Positions 9,721 through 18,040 of a stretch of DNA of 64,000 nucleotides are shown here, piece by piece (the first letter of the stretch is position 1; each line of letters opens with the position of its first letter). The notes under the pieces are model-generated. The model saw only the letters and a list, made by a program, of their open reading frames with translations. It had not been told where the DNA came from and did no database searches. The position numbers were made by a program, and so were the translations under genes. This stretch comes from Nocardia mangyaensis (lineage in GTDB: Bacteria > Actinomycetota > Actinomycetes > Mycobacteriales > Mycobacteriaceae). The stretch is from the NCBI RefSeq assembly GCF_001886715.1, contig NZ_CP018082.1, positions 4,030,001 through 4,094,000 on the forward strand. The letters are read 5' to 3'.

Positions 9721-9989
9721 CGAATACCGACTCCTCAGGTCGAGCAGGCCACTTCCGGCCGTGCTGCTGCGGCTGGGCACCACCTGCCACGGTGCACTTT
9801 CCTTAGCCAAGGTAATGATCGCCACGCGACGCCGACTCGTTACAGGCGCGTAGAACCACCGGATCGAAACCGGTTGTGCTCCGAGCACCGCCAGTTCCTG
9901 ACCGACCCGCGTCCGAAAAACCCCCGATTGAGCACCGGCACAGCGGGTACCGCCCGGCTATACCCGTCCCCTACGGAGGGAGTCATGCC

Positions 9990-10322
9990 ATGGCGTACTC
10001 GTATCGGTCACCCGGTCACCTGTCACGACGCTCCGACCGATCGGTCGGTGAATTTCCCGACCACTCCCGCACGACCCGCAGTCACGCGGGCGAGGGTTTG
10101 GAGGACGGCTACAACTTTCCGGGAATCATTCTGTGCGCGTTGGGAATCATCGCACTTGCCCTGTTCCTGACCGCGTCCGGATACGGATTCGCCGGTTGGG
10201 CGATCATCAGCGGTATCGCCGCGCTGGTGCTGGCAGCGGCGGGGGTGAGCTGGCTGTTGATCGAGCATCGACGCGTCAAGGACGGCGAAGGGTTGCGGCT
10301 CACCGATCAACGCGGGCACTGA
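9990..10322 (+). CDS. UsfY-like small membrane protein
   Basis: A 110-residue protein with a soluble N-terminus and two hydrophobic helices (about 47-66 and 70-91). The pattern DHSRTTRSHAGEG, then the helices, then GVSWLLIEHRRVKDG, recalls mycobacterial UsfY, encoded upstream of the sigF operon and linked to the SigF general stress response. ATG 9990 is preferred because GGAGGG at 9975-9980 is well spaced; an out-of-frame ATG lies at 9985. No sigF locus is nearby. The function of UsfY is itself unknown, and the assignment rests on remembered similarity. Confidence 0.6.
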   Translation: MAYSYRSPGHLSRRSDRSVGEFPDHSRTTRSHAGEGLEDGYNFPGIILCALGIIALALFLTASGYGFAGWAIISGIAALVLAAAGVSWLLIEHRRVKDGEGLRLTDQRGH

Positions 10323-10596
10323 TCCGCGATCTCACTCGGCCAGACGGCATGTGCCGCCTTTCGTTTCATGATCGCCGACACGGGCATTCGCCCAGTGCGC
10401 ACATCGTTCCGACGACAAGGGGGATGCCGCCGGAACAGCATTCGGACGCTGACGCAGATCTCGAGAGCTGGTCGCCACCGCGTCCACCGGTTCGTACGGG
10501 CTCGAGGTCTGGTTCGTCGAGGCCTGTCTCAGCAATGCGCTGCGGATGGAGGCGATGCGTGCCGGTCCCGCGACCGACACTGGGCGTGCACACTGC

Positions 10597-11283
10597 CTAC
10601 CCGAGTGACCCCGGCTCGAGGTGTGCGGTGAGCAGCACGTGGTCCAGGCGGGTCCGCAGCTTCACCTCGTTGCCGGAGACTCTCGGCAATTCGGCGACCA
10701 CCCGTTCGGCGATGGTCCGCAACTTGACATTGGTCTCCTGCGAACGCCATCGCAGGACGCGGAAAGCCTGGTCGGCGTTGACTCCGTAGGTCACCATCAG
10801 CGCGCCTTTCGCCTGCTCGATCAGGACCCGCGCTTCGACCAGCCCGGGCAGCGTGTTGTCGATCGCCTCGCGCCGGTACTCGTCCGCGGTCTCGGTGACG
10901 TCGACGTAGTACCCCTCCGTCCCGATCACCGTCCCGTCGTCGTCGTCGTCGACCAGGATGTCGGACACGACGAGCACTTCTCGCACCCGGCCCTCGGTAT
11001 CGATGATGCGATGTCGGCTCGTGAACGCGGCACCGTCCTCGACCGAGGTGATCATGGCCTCGAGCCGGTCACGGTCCTCGGGATGCTTGTGCGACAGCAG
11101 CAGTTCGGTGGTCGGCACCGTGCCGGGCGGGTAGCCGTGCATCTGCGCGACCTCGTCGGACCACTCCCACTCCCGCTCACCGAATCGAAATCGAAACCGA
11201 CCGACCAACAGCGGGTCACCCACTCCCACGACTTGTTCGACGAGAGCACGTTCGGTTCGGGACGATTCATCTCGGTCGGTCAT
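10597..11283 (-). CDS. PAS-ANTAR domain RNA-binding response regulator
   Basis: A 228-residue regulator. Residues about 25-120 form a PAS domain (FGEREWEWSDEVAQMHGYPP; later HRIIDTEGRVREVLVV). Residues about 150-210 form an ANTAR domain (EARVLIEQAKGALMVTYGV, followed by FRVLRWRSQETN). ANTAR proteins bind paired hexaloop hairpins in nascent RNA and prevent termination. The PAS domain may sense redox state or a small ligand. ATG 11283 is chosen because the protein then starts MTDRDESSRTERALVEQV. PAS-ANTAR proteins are abundant in Nocardia and Mycobacterium. No target hairpins were identified nearby. Confidence 0.85.
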   Translation of the reverse strand: MTDRDESSRTERALVEQVVGVGDPLLVGRFRFRFGEREWEWSDEVAQMHGYPPGTVPTTELLLSHKHPEDRDRLEAMITSVEDGAAFTSRHRIIDTEGRVREVLVVSDILVDDDDDGTVIGTEGYYVDVTETADEYRREAIDNTLPGLVEARVLIEQAKGALMVTYGVNADQAFRVLRWRSQETNVKLRTIAERVVAELPRVSGNEVKLRTRLDHVLLTAHLEPGSLG

Positions 11284-11319
11284 ACTCGCGATTATCCACC
11301 GCACCGACCGGCCTAGCGC

Positions 11320-11661
11320 TCAGCGAATTCGCCGGATCAGGTGGATCGCAGCGGCGCTACGGCGATACCGCTGGGCGTCCTCGGCCAGCTCAATGATCGC
11401 GCGACAGGACATGAAGGTGATGTCGTCGACATCGATCACCCGGTGGCCCGAGCGTCCGGCCTCGGTGCGGGCAGCGCTGAACAGGCGGCGCCAGCGACCC
11501 AGCGTGTACGCGTCGATCTCGCCGTGCGCACGCAGCACACGTTTGTCATTCGATTCCGGCGGCACGCTGGCCCGGCCCGCCGAGCACAGTCCCGGACCGG
11601 TCTCGGGTGTTCCCGTTTGACAGTGGCTTTGCGGGGAATTGGCGAGGTGCCCAGCCGTCAT
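11320..11661 (-). CDS. STAS-domain protein (anti-sigma factor antagonist type)
   Basis: The C-terminal 75 residues form a STAS domain: VLRAHGEIDAYTLGRWRRLF, then RVIDVDDITFMSCRAIIELA. Such proteins bind anti-sigma kinases and release stress sigma factors; the conserved serine (MSCRAI) is where phosphorylation usually occurs. The start is uncertain. ATG 11661 leaves about 35 poorly structured residues first and only 16 bp to the divergent small gene, and internal GTG codons could serve. It ends 36 bp before the start codon of the ANTAR gene on the same strand, so the two may be cotranscribed. Confidence 0.7.
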   Translation of the reverse strand: MTAGHLANSPQSHCQTGTPETGPGLCSAGRASVPPESNDKRVLRAHGEIDAYTLGRWRRLFSAARTEAGRSGHRVIDVDDITFMSCRAIIELAEDAQRYRRSAAAIHLIRRIR

Positions 11662-11676
11662 GCACAGGAGACCGTC

Positions 11677-11907
11677 ATGCAGATCCCGCACCCGCCGATA
11701 CTTCATTTCATCGAAGGCCGCACGTCCGGCGATGCCGCTGTGCACGACACGCATCTGGTGGTCCAATTGCACGACGCGCCACTTCGCGCGCTGTGCGCCC
11801 GCGCCGCCGGGCTCTCGCCGCAAGCCCTGCTGCGACTGACCGCCGCAGCCGAGACATTACGCCGGACCGAGGGACTCGCGCCCGCGGCGCTGACCTCCCA
11901 GTGGTGA
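11677..11907 (+). CDS. Small hypothetical protein, 76 residues
   Basis: An open frame that starts at ATG 11677 after a well-placed AGGAG (11666-11670, 6-base gap). It reads MQIPHPPILHFIEGRTSGDA and continues into a helical C-terminal half rich in Ala, Leu and Arg. It stops 7 bp before the first possible start of the HAD-GH65 gene, so the two look cotranscribed and possibly coupled. No known domain is recognised. Support comes from the Shine-Dalgarno and the spacing, not from homology. Confidence 0.55.
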   Translation: MQIPHPPILHFIEGRTSGDAAVHDTHLVVQLHDAPLRALCARAAGLSPQALLRLTAAAETLRRTEGLAPAALTSQW

Positions 11908-11914
11908 GTGACGG

Positions 11915-14900
11915 TTGTCCTCGTTGATGCGACTGGAGAATTTGCCGGGGCCTGCGGGCAGGACCGCGAACGGGTTCGGCGCGGTGGTCTTCGACATGGA
12001 CGGGGTCGTCACCGATACCGCCGCGGTGCACGCTGCGGCATGGCAGCGACTGTTCGACGAAGTGCTGCCGCAGCTGTCCAACGGCGAGACCACCGGGTTC
12101 GACATCGACGCCGACTATCGGCGCTACGTCGACGGGCGCAGCCGCGCTGATGGCATCCGGTGCTTTCTCGCAGCCCGCGCCATCACCGTCCCCGACGGCT
12201 CGGCGCAGGACGCTCCCGAAGAACTGACGGTGGCCGGAATGGCCGCCCGCAAGCAGGATCTCTTCGCCGCCGAACTCGCCCGATCCGGCGTGCGCGCCTT
12301 TCCCGACGCCGCCGAACTGCTCCATCGGCTCCGCGCCGCCCGCGTGCCGACGGCGCTCGTCACCGCCAGCGCCAACTGCGCCGCAGTGCTCGATGCCGCC
12401 GGTCTGGCCGATGCGTTCACCGTGCGGGTCGACGGGGCCGTCGCGCGCCGCGACAACCTGCCCGGCAAGCCGGATCCCGCCATGTTCCTCGAAGCCGCTC
12501 GCCGACTGCAGGTGGCGCCGATCGACGCCGTCGTGCTCGAAGACGCCACCGCCGGCGTGCAAGCGGCCGTCGAGGGCGGATTCGGTCTCGTCATCGGGGT
12601 CGATCGGGTCGGATCGGCCGCCCGACTCGCCCAGGTCGGCGCCGACATCATCGTCACCGACCTGGGCGACCTGGCCCTGGTCTCCGCGAACGTCGATCCG
12701 ATTCCCGCGGACTCCTCGCGCTGGTGCGGCGGCGCGGTCCCCGCGAGCTCGGGCGGCTGGAATCTGATCTACGACGACTTCGACCCGGGCCAGGAGGGGA
12801 CGCGCGAAGCGCTGTGCGCCACCGGCAACGGGTACTGGGCCAGCCGCGGCGCGATGCCTGGTTCGCGGCCCGACGACGTCCACTACCCCGCCACCTATCT
12901 GGCCGGGATCTTCAACCGGGTCACCTCGACGGTGGGCGACCACGTCATCGAAACCGAACACCTGGTCAACGCCCCGGACTGGACGTTCATCACCCTCCGG
13001 CACGCCGACGGAACGGTCCTGCGGCCCGGTGGACCCGACCTGGTCGGCCACCACCAGAACCTCAACGTGCGCGCGGGCATCCTCACCTGGATCGACCGAT
13101 ACGAGGACGGCCAGGGCAGGCAGACGACCGTGACCACCCGACGTTTCCATTCGATGGCCGACCCGTATGTCGCGGTGCTGGAACTGACGATCCAGGCCCA
13201 GAACTGGGCAGGTGAGCTGGTCGTCGAGTCGGCGATCGAGGGCGCGGTGCGCAACCGCAACGTCGCCGCGGACGCGGCATTGAACTCCCACCACCTCGAA
13301 GCCGGAACCCATCGGCGGCTCGACGACGAGACGGTCCTGCACGAAACGAGAACCACCCAGTCGGCGCTGACGATCGCCACGGCCGCGCGCACGCGGATCG
13401 ACGGCGAGCTGCTGGACCGCCGGTTCCTCGAGGACGGCTCCCGAGCAGGTCTGGTGGCGACCGTCCGGGTCGGCCCCGATGATCCGGTTCTCGTCGAGAA
13501 GGTCGCCGTCGTCAGCACCTCGCGCGACCGCGGCATCTGCACCCCGGGGCTGGCCGCGGCGGACCGGATCGCCCGTGCGCCGGGGGCCGCCGCGCTCCGC
13601 GACGCCCATGTCACCGCGTGGGTGCAGCTGTGGGACCGGTTCGCCATCCGGCTGAGCGAGGGCCACGCGAGCAGCCTGGCCCTCAACCTGCACGTCTTCC
13701 ATGTCCTGCAGGCGGTACATGTCCTGGGAACCGATGTCGACGTCGGCGTTCCGGCCAGGGGCCTGCACGGCGAGGGCTACCGCGGGCACATCTTCTGGGA
13801 CGAACTGTTCGTCTTTCCGATGCTGACCCTGCGGCAACCCGAGCTGACCAGGACACTGCTGCAGTACCGATTCGAGCGACTGCCACGAGCCCGCGACGCG
13901 GCACGAGCCGCCGGGCTCGACGGCGCGCTGTTCCCCTGGCAGAGCGGCAGCGACGGCCGTGAGGAGACGCCCACGGCGCTGTTCAACGAGCGCAACGGCC
14001 GGTGGATGCCGGATCATTCGCGCCGGCAACATCATGTCGGCCTGGCCGTGGCCTACAGCATCTGGCAGTACTACCAGACCACCGGCGACGAACGGTTCCT
14101 CATCGATGTCGGCGCCGAGATCATGATCGAGGTCGCCCGGGCGTTCGCCGCGATGGCCGTCCACGACCCGATCGACGACCGGTTCGACATCGACGGTGTG
14201 ATGGGCCCCGACGAATACCATGACGGCGGTCCGGAATCGCGGGGCCACGGCCTGCGCAACAACGCCTACACCAATGTGCTGGCCGCGTGGACGCTGGCGC
14301 GCGCCTGCGATGTGGTGCGACTGCTGCGCGGCCACGACTGCGCGTCGCTGTGGCATCGACTGCAACTGCGGTCCGACGAACCGGCCCATTGGGATCGAGT
14401 CGGTCGCCGCCTGCGCGTGCCGTTCCACCGCGACGGCATCATCAGCCAGTTCGAGGGCTACGAGGATCTCGCCGAATTCGACTGGGATGCCTACCGCGCC
14501 CGCTACGACCACATCGAACGCCTCGACCTCATCCTGGATGCCGAAGGCGACACCACCAACCGCTACAAGCTCTCCAAGCAAGCCGATGTGCTGATGCTGT
14601 TCTACCTCTTCTCCGCCGAGGAGTTGCGTCACGTCCTCGAACGGCTCGGCTACTCGCTTCCGCCGGACATCGTTCCGCGCACCGTCGAGTACTACCTGGC
14701 CAGAACCAGCCACGGGTCGACTCTGAGCCGCCTCGCGCACGCCTGGGTGCTGGCCCGCACCGACCGCGCCGCGTCGTGGTCGCTGTTCGCCCGCGCGCTC
14801 GAGGCCGACCTGTCCGACACCCAGCGCGGCACCACACGCGAGGGCGTGCACCTCGGCGCGATGGCGGGCACGGCCGACATGGTGTTGCGCTGCTACTGCG

Positions 14901-15175
14901 GTATCGAGACCTGGCACGACGTGCTCCGGCTACACCCGGTGCTGCCGGCCGAACTGCCGGAAGTGGAGTTCACCATCTCCTATCGCGGGCAGCCGGTGAC
15001 GGTGTCGGTCACCCACACGCGGGTCCGCCTGCGACTGCACCCGAGCGCTGCCGATCCCATCCGGGTCGACGTCGAGGGCATCGAGCGCGTCCTCGAGCCG
15101 GGGCAGACCTGGGAGGTGCCTCTCGCGGCCGGCGCCGCATCACCCGACGAAGGCGACGACCACGACACCGGATAG
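11915..15175 (+). CDS. HAD beta-phosphoglucomutase - GH65 glycosyl hydrolase/phosphorylase fusion
   Basis: A 1086-residue bifunctional protein. Residues about 20-240 are a HAD-fold beta-phosphoglucomutase: nucleophile motif VVFDMDGVVTDT, then GKPDPAMFLEAARRL and LEDATAGVQAA. Residues about 265-1050 are a family 65 glycoside hydrolase/phosphorylase, with the catalytic glutamate near residue 767 in MGPDEYHDGG and RNNAYTN. Mycobacteria carry these halves as neighbouring genes (Rv3400 and Rv3401). A maltose, trehalose or kojibiose phosphorylase releasing beta-glucose 1-phosphate would feed the mutase domain directly. Starts are TTG 11915, TTG 11924 or ATG 11927. Confidence 0.88.
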   Translation: MSSLMRLENLPGPAGRTANGFGAVVFDMDGVVTDTAAVHAAAWQRLFDEVLPQLSNGETTGFDIDADYRRYVDGRSRADGIRCFLAARAITVPDGSAQDAPEELTVAGMAARKQDLFAAELARSGVRAFPDAAELLHRLRAARVPTALVTASANCAAVLDAAGLADAFTVRVDGAVARRDNLPGKPDPAMFLEAARRLQVAPIDAVVLEDATAGVQAAVEGGFGLVIGVDRVGSAARLAQVGADIIVTDLGDLALVSANVDPIPADSSRWCGGAVPASSGGWNLIYDDFDPGQEGTREALCATGNGYWASRGAMPGSRPDDVHYPATYLAGIFNRVTSTVGDHVIETEHLVNAPDWTFITLRHADGTVLRPGGPDLVGHHQNLNVRAGILTWIDRYEDGQGRQTTVTTRRFHSMADPYVAVLELTIQAQNWAGELVVESAIEGAVRNRNVAADAALNSHHLEAGTHRRLDDETVLHETRTTQSALTIATAARTRIDGELLDRRFLEDGSRAGLVATVRVGPDDPVLVEKVAVVSTSRDRGICTPGLAAADRIARAPGAAALRDAHVTAWVQLWDRFAIRLSEGHASSLALNLHVFHVLQAVHVLGTDVDVGVPARGLHGEGYRGHIFWDELFVFPMLTLRQPELTRTLLQYRFERLPRARDAARAAGLDGALFPWQSGSDGREETPTALFNERNGRWMPDHSRRQHHVGLAVAYSIWQYYQTTGDERFLIDVGAEIMIEVARAFAAMAVHDPIDDRFDIDGVMGPDEYHDGGPESRGHGLRNNAYTNVLAAWTLARACDVVRLLRGHDCASLWHRLQLRSDEPAHWDRVGRRLRVPFHRDGIISQFEGYEDLAEFDWDAYRARYDHIERLDLILDAEGDTTNRYKLSKQADVLMLFYLFSAEELRHVLERLGYSLPPDIVPRTVEYYLARTSHGSTLSRLAHAWVLARTDRAASWSLFARALEADLSDTQRGTTREGVHLGAMAGTADMVLRCYCGIETWHDVLRLHPVLPAELPEVEFTISYRGQPVTVSVTHTRVRLRLHPSAADPIRVDVEGIERVLEPGQTWEVPLAAGAASPDEGDDHDTG

Positions 15176-15207
15176 GCACAGCCCACACCGCTGGTGTGGG
15201 CTGTGCC
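15175..15207 (+). terminator. Stem-loop terminator after the HAD-GH65 gene
   Basis: A perfect 15-bp stem (15175-15189 with 15193-15207) with a GCT loop begins on the last base of the stop codon. Confidence 0.85.
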
Positions 15208-15228
15208 GAACACGCGTCGCGCACCTCA

Positions 15229-15785
15229 GACAATGAGTCTACCGCCGGTGACCGCGAGCCTTACTCCCAGCCGAGGATGTTCTATCGCGGCCTCACCCCG
15301 GGTGAGCAACAGCATCTGGCCGACACCTTCGCCTTCGAACTCGGCAAGTGCTCGACGCCGATGATCCGGCGGCGCGGCCTACAGATGATCCTCAACGTCG
15401 ATGAACAGCTCGCCGACTACGTCGCCGGGCAACTGGGGTTGCCCGTACCCACGCCGAACGCTGATCGTGTGGAACCCCCGCCGAGCCCCGCGTCGTCCCC
15501 GCGGCGCGGCACCTTCCCCCTCGACGGCCGTACCGTCGCAGTACTGGTGGACGACACCACGTCGGCAACGGAACTCGAGCAGGCCCGCGCCGCGCTGGAG
15601 CAGGAGCGTGTCAGACCATTGCTGGTCGCCGCGCGCGGCGGTGAGATCGCCGGGGTCCCGGTGGATAGGACCTTCGCGACGATGCGCTCGGTGGAGTTCG
15701 ACGGCGCACTGTTGCTGGCAGGTTCGGTCGACCCCCAGGTCGATCTGCTCATCGCCGAGCTCTGGCGGCACGGCAAAGCGATCGC
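15229..15785 (+). pseudogene. C-terminal remnant of a large-subunit (HPII-type) catalase
   Basis: The frame reads REPYSQPRMFYRGLTPGEQQ, then FAFELGKC, and later [11 protein letters not shown] and [17 protein letters not shown]. These match the end of the catalase core and the C-terminal flavodoxin-like (DJ-1/PfpI) domain of KatE/HPII catalases. The heme-binding core of more than 500 residues is absent upstream, where the GH65 terminator lies instead, so no working catalase can be made. ATG 15277 could start a fragment of about 180 residues, but the frame then runs out of homology near 15785 into an alcohol dehydrogenase remnant. Confidence 0.75.
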
Positions 15786-16275
15786 GGGCGTTGACGTGGC
15801 AGGGCAGGCGGAGGGTGTCTGTCGACACTGTTCCCGACCCGGACATCGAGTCTCCCACAGACGCGATCGTGCAGGTGACCTGCACCGCGATCTGCGGCTG
15901 CGACTTGCACCTCTACGACGTACTGGAGGTGTTCGTGACCGAAGGTGACATTCTGGGCCACGAACCGATTGGCGATCAAGGATTGACGCCCCAAGGCGAA
16001 GCCACGCAAGTCCATGAACAGGGAAGTGGTGCAGCGCTTTTCGGATACTCGAAGCTCTACGGCCAGGTCCCCGGTGGCAGCGAGAGTAGCCGGCACGGCC
16101 GGCGTGGACCGCTTGGCAGCCCTGCATCTGGCGGTCGACATCGTGCGCCGTGGCGGGACCATTCACCGGCCGGGGTCTACGGCGGAATGCTCGACCCGCT
16201 TCCGCTCAGGGTCCTTGTTCGACATGCAGATCCAGTTGCGGATGGGTCAGGCCAACGGCGCTCGCACCGCTGTGT
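15786..16275 (+). pseudogene. Decayed zinc-dependent alcohol dehydrogenase
   Basis: Pieces of one zinc alcohol dehydrogenase appear in order but in alternating frames with deletions. Frame 2 gives [47 protein letters not shown], and after a gap [20 protein letters not shown]. Another frame gives [20 protein letters not shown], frame 2 again [12 protein letters not shown], and lastly [13 protein letters not shown] whole enzyme would need about 390 residues; under half is left. The natural start codon is lost, and the N-terminus overlaps the catalase remnant in another frame, so the junction is a deletion scar. Confidence 0.75.
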
Positions 16276-16363
16276 GCCGACCGACCGACGCGCTCCCGCA
16301 CGCTGCGCCACACAGGCCCGGCGCCTGTGAGCACGACGGTTGTCATGGGGACGACGGCGCCGG

Positions 16364-16708
16364 TCAGCGGTCGTCGAGTTCGCGCTGCAGGTCGCTGTTG
16401 ATGCGTTGCGCTTCGGCGAGCTGATCCTCGAGGATCACGATGCGGCATGACGCTTCGAGCGCGTTGCCCGCGTCGACGAGTTCGCGCACGCGCGCGGCGA
16501 TCCGCAGTTGGTAGCGCGAGTAGCGACGGTGCCCGCCCGCCGAGCGCTGCGGCGTCAGGAGCCGGGCGGCGTCGAGGCCACGCAGGAACGACTGGGTGAC
16601 CCCGAGGATCTCTGCCGCGCGGCCCATGCTGTAGGCGGGGTAATCATCGTCGTCGAGTTTGTCCGCGGCGCTGACGCCATCGGCGGAGTTGTTGTTCGGA
16701 TGCTGCAC
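16364..16708 (-). CDS. MerR-family transcriptional regulator (HspR-like)
   Basis: A 114-residue regulator. The helix-turn-helix and wing read YSMGRAAEILGVTQSFLRGL, then LLTPQRSAGGHRRYSRYQL, the MerR/HspR signature. A helix (about 75-112, ILEDQLAEAQRINSDLQREL) ends the protein as a short dimerisation coil. No cysteines or effector domain are present. The start is GTG 16708, taken because AGAGG precedes it at a suitable distance. The second MerR gene at 18041 is a distant relative. Its targets may include the heat-shock gene at 17472. Confidence 0.8.
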   Translation of the reverse strand: MQHPNNNSADGVSAADKLDDDDYPAYSMGRAAEILGVTQSFLRGLDAARLLTPQRSAGGHRRYSRYQLRIAARVRELVDAGNALEASCRIVILEDQLAEAQRINSDLQRELDDR

Positions 16709-16734
16709 GAGACCTCTCGGATTCAACGCCGGAA

Positions 16735-16761
16735 GGCCCCGGCGCACTGAGCGCCGGGGCC
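16735..16761. terminator. Isolated 11-bp stem-loop
   Basis: GGCCCCGGCGC at 16735-16745 pairs perfectly with 16751-16761 around ACTGA. It lies 27 bp upstream of the minus-strand merR start, so it is either in that gene's leader or ends a transcript coming from the 16.8-17.3 kb small genes on the minus strand. Which of these is correct cannot be told from sequence. Confidence 0.5.
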
Positions 16762-17100
16762 GTGGTTACGACTTACGGATTGGTTTCACTTGCGTTCACC
16801 GGCCAGAGCAGCCGGTCTGCGACACCGCATCCGATCATTCTCGGGATGCGGAACTGGTAAATGACTGATCAGTGGCCACCACCTCCAAGATGTGTCGGAT
16901 CTCCCTACGGTCCTGCATGGGTCTTGCTGTCTTCGTCCCCCGGCGGTCCGGCCGGGTGCACCGGATTCTCTTCTCCGCCGGGGGGACGGTCGAACGTGCC
17001 TTCCCGGGCAGTTCCCCTGCCCGGCCCTCTGATTTCTCAACCTGAACGACAGCGACTGTATACCTCGAGTCCGAGAATGTCTACACCCGACATTGCAGAT
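16762..17100. other. Non-coding or weakly coding stretch
   Basis: About 340 bases without a convincing gene. Open frames exist on both strands (plus 16861-17121, minus 16786-17040 from TTG), but both are rich in Pro/Arg/Ser/Gly, lack a good ribosome-binding sequence and match no family I recognise. It probably holds the promoter of the merR gene and the 3' end of the hsp20 transcript. Confidence 0.4.
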
Positions 17101-17271
17101 TTACTCCAGTCGCGGAAGTGACTGCTGAGGTCGTGGTTCGCGCAATGGAGTCACACCGTCCATGACCTCGGTCCACCACGCGTCGAGCGGGCTGGGTTCG
17201 GGCCAGGCGATCACGGCGGGTTCGGCCGGCTCGACCGGGATCGTCCTGTCGGTCGCGTAGTCGGTGGGCAT
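17101..17271 (-). CDS. Small acidic hypothetical protein, 56 residues
   Basis: ATG 17271 follows GGGAGG at a 7-8 base gap, one of the best ribosome-binding sequences in the area. The product is acidic and proline-rich (RTIPVEPAEPAVIAWPEPSP, then WWTEVMDG), with no cysteine or membrane segment. It lies 200 bp downstream of hsp20 on the same strand and may share its transcript. No family is recognised. Confidence 0.5.
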   Translation of the reverse strand: MPTDYATDRTIPVEPAEPAVIAWPEPSPLDAWWTEVMDGVTPLREPRPQQSLPRLE

Positions 17272-17304
17272 CGAAGGTCCTCCCACAATCGAATAGTCGG
17301 TAGG

Positions 17305-17439
17305 TCAGGCCGCGGGCCCGCGGCCGACATCGGTCCCGGTGAAGACCACACCGTGTCCGGCACACAGGGTCTGACACTCCGGCGTGGCGATGGCGGTGCA
17401 GTCGCGCAACACCGGTGGCCGAGCCAGCAGCCCGGCCAC
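17305..17439 (-). CDS. Possible small cysteine-containing protein, 44 residues
   Basis: A short frame between hsp20 and the 56-residue gene reads VAGLLARPPVLRDCTAIATP then ECQTLCAGHGVVFTGTD, with three cysteines, and ends TGA at 17305. It starts at GTG 17439 without a clear ribosome-binding sequence, 33 bp after the hsp20 stop. Its position in a small-gene operon and its ordered cysteines make it worth recording, but it could be chance. Confidence 0.28.
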   Translation of the reverse strand: MAGLLARPPVLRDCTAIATPECQTLCAGHGVVFTGTDVGRGPAA

Positions 17440-17471
17440 CGGACCGAACAGAGTCGAATACTGTCGCGGGC

Positions 17472-17891
17472 TCAGGCGTCGATGGCCTGGGGCTCGCGAT
17501 CGCGGGCGATCTCGATCTTGCGGGGTTTGGCCTTCTCGGCGACCGGGATCGACAGGCGCAGTACGCCATTGCGATAGTCGGCGCGGATCCGGTCGGTGTC
17601 GAGGCTCTCGCCGAGGAACAGCTGACGGCTGAACACGCCGCGCGGACGCTCGGCGGCGATCATCGACCGATCGGCGTCGAGCGCGGGCCGCGAGGCGCGC
17701 ACGGTCACCACATTGCGTTCGACGTCCAGATCCAGCGAGTCGGGGTCGATTCCGGGCAGATCGAACTCGACGACGAACTCCTCACCGTCGCGCCAGGCAT
17801 CCATCGGCATCGCCGCAGGCCGCGCTGCGGTGCCGAACACCTGCTGGGTCCACCGGTCCAGATCACGGACGGGATCGGTGCGCATCAACAT
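17472..17891 (-). CDS. Hsp20/alpha-crystallin small heat-shock protein
   Basis: A 139-residue ATP-independent holdase. The alpha-crystallin domain (about 35-130) begins [20 protein letters not shown], includes [24 protein letters not shown] and ends [20 protein letters not shown]. The start at 17891 has GGAGG 7 bases before it. It is divergent from the merR gene at 18041, and a CIRCE-type element lies in the 150-bp gap. That suggests heat-shock control by HrcA together with, or in place of, the HspR-like neighbour. It is similar in type to Hsp18/Acr proteins induced by heat or hypoxia. Confidence 0.93.
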   Translation of the reverse strand: MLMRTDPVRDLDRWTQQVFGTAARPAAMPMDAWRDGEEFVVEFDLPGIDPDSLDLDVERNVVTVRASRPALDADRSMIAAERPRGVFSRQLFLGESLDTDRIRADYRNGVLRLSIPVAEKAKPRKIEIARDREPQAIDA

Positions 17892-17965
17892 GGTCGCCAC
17901 CTCCAACTACTCCAATCTCGATAGGCTTCCATCAGATAACCTCTGTCACCTGACATAGATATTAT

Positions 17966-17992
17966 TTAGCACTCTCCCTAGATGAGTGCAAG
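17966..17992. promoter_or_regulatory. CIRCE-type (HrcA) operator
   Basis: TTAGCACTC, a 9-base spacer, then GAGTGCAAG. The left arm is identical to the CIRCE consensus arm TTAGCACTC, and the right arm matches GAGTGCTAA at 7 of 9 positions. CIRCE is the HrcA binding site that normally controls groEL/groES. Here it is between hsp20 (start 17891, minus) and a merR gene (start 18041, plus). hrcA itself is not in the window. Confidence 0.75.
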
Positions 17993-18040
17993 TACCAGCA
18001 CCAAGTAACCTGATAAGACATCGCAGCAATCGAGGTGAGG

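Noticed and set aside
9803..9815. IdeR/DtxR iron box TTAGCCAAGGTAA before the secreted-protein gene
   Set aside because: It shares only scattered positions with the 19-bp consensus, and the neighbouring genes have no link to iron.
11708..14917. Minus-strand open frame of 1069 codons opposite the HAD-GH65 gene
   Set aside because: It is a high-GC shadow of a well-supported gene: composition is Arg/Gly/His/Asp-rich and it contains no domain, while the plus strand has catalytic motifs throughout.
14287..15948. One long plus-strand frame joining GH65 shadow sequence and the catalase fragment
   Set aside because: The first part is out of frame with GH65, and only the piece from about 15229 has homology. 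The continuous frame is accidental.
16786..17121. Overlapping small frames on both strands between merR and the 56-residue gene
   Set aside because: No good ribosome-binding sequence, low-complexity composition and no recognisable family on either strand.
17892..18040. HAIR element (CTTGAGT-N7-ACTCAAG) in the hsp20/merR intergenic region
   Set aside because: Only CTTG and ACTC fragments occur. The symmetrical element there fits CIRCE, not HAIR.
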